IMG/VR virus record: IMGVR_UViG_3300032093_000065
Coordinates: 23,196-87,195 of that record
Source of the DNA: a virus
Length of the DNA stretch: 64,000 nucleotides
Strand: one strand, 5' to 3'
Part shown: in pieces, positions 63,777-64,000 of the stretch
How positions within the stretch are numbered: position 1 is the first letter of the stretch
How the letters are laid out: the number at the start of each line of letters is the position of its first letter
Notes under the pieces: model-generated
The model's database searches: none
What the model was told of the DNA's origin: nothing
The model's input: the letters and a program-made list of their open reading frames with translations, nothing else
Translations under genes and position numbers: made by a program

Positions 63777-64000
63777 TCAAGACACCGGCTCGTACTTATC
63801 GCATTCCGTGCATACGGCTATATCTTTATAGTCACCAGCGCGCCTACATTTTTCAAACAAATTACACTTGTGCGTTACTGCGCCATTGCAACCGCAGCTT
63901 GAAGCTTTTTCTAGCGGTGGTCCTAGATGTACGCAAGGCACTCTAAGCCTTTGAATTTTTTCGTTAGCTGTTCCTTTGACGTTTATAGTTTTGGGTACTG
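63777..64000 (-). CDS. C-terminal fragment with cysteine cluster, cut by window edge
   Basis: An open frame enters from the right edge and ends at TGA 63777. It includes RLRVPCVHLGPPLEKASSCG, CNGAVTHKCNLFEKC and AVCTECDKYEPV: eight cysteines in a pattern often found at the ends of phage glycosyltransferase-like proteins ('C.hlG........C.C......C......C........C..C..y'). Likely the tail of another sugar-modifying enzyme. Confidence 0.65.
   Translation of the reverse strand, partial: VPKTINVKGTANEKIQRLRVPCVHLGPPLEKASSCGCNGAVTHKCNLFEKCRRAGDYKDIAVCTECDKYEPVS

Overview
This window is part of the genome of a large tailed double-stranded DNA phage, probably a 'huge' phage from a metagenome. It has a GpA-type terminase large subunit, a near-complete phage replisome, phage nucleotide-metabolism genes (ThyX, Dcd, a CDA-fold deaminase), tRNA genes, and dense short genes with ATGA/TGATG overlaps and strong Shine-Dalgarno (SD) sites. 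TAA, TAG and TGA all act as stops, so the standard bacterial code applies. There are no bacterial housekeeping operons or rRNA. The host cannot be fixed from the sequence. A secreted small protein (42611-42985) and several hypothetical families remind me of Planctomycetota, and the Ycf46/Ycf35/DUF2997 module is common in Cyanobacteria and other environmental bacteria; these are family recollections only.

Layout. (1) 1-23.7 kb, leftward: a replication, recombination and nucleotide block read in the order SbcD, SbcC, unknown, UvsW-like helicase, unknown, DnaB-like helicase, primase, UDG-exonuclease-PolA fusion, Dcd, SSB-like, RecA/UvsX-like, unknowns, GT2 glycosyltransferase, H1-like basic protein, ThyX, DnaQ-like exonuclease, RuvC-like resolvase and acyl carrier protein. 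(2) 23.7-26 kb: a rightward csrA-sulfotransferase pair converges on a leftward hldE (ADP-heptose synthesis). (3) 26-35 kb, leftward accessory genes: zinc ribbons, an HNH-like protein, a GC-rich island of tandem DUF551-like genes with a ~280-bp perfect duplication, a spore-photoproduct-lyase-like radical SAM enzyme, a tRNA-like gene with a D-loop insertion, and an HTH/AT-hook gene next to a long (~80-bp arm) inverted repeat. (4) 35-42 kb: two large helical unknowns, repair-like and deaminase genes, and a C-terminally truncated Cas12/TnpB-like protein with a degraded RuvC. (5) 42.3-44 kb: tRNA-Arg, Thr, Ile and Met, a hairpin-rich RNA locus and CRISPR array A. (6) 44-54.4 kb: unknowns, TerL and a neighbour on the plus strand, and a second primase-like protein. 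(7) 54.4-59 kb, visibly GC-richer: GNAT, DUF2997, DUF1257 (Ycf35), DUF3150-like and Ycf46-like AAA+ genes. (8) 59-61 kb: CRISPR arrays B and C. (9) 61-64 kb: unknowns and a GT9-GT2 fusion.

Most striking: three compact CRISPR arrays share a type I-E-like 29-nt repeat and one conserved ~68-bp hairpin leader. All read leftward, two leaders begin directly after a stop codon, and no cas operon is present. The window also encodes a nuclease-dead-looking Cas12/TnpB-like protein, and the leader's first hairpin recurs in a separate structured-RNA locus. Other candidates are an RNA switch between ssb and recA (a hairpin whose loop can pair downstream and whose 3' side is perfectly complementary to the recA ribosome-binding site) and the Ycf46-Ycf35-DUF2997 cassette. 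Sugar genes (HldE, GT9-GT2, two further GTs, sulfotransferase) suggest phage-directed heptose or surface-glycan modification.
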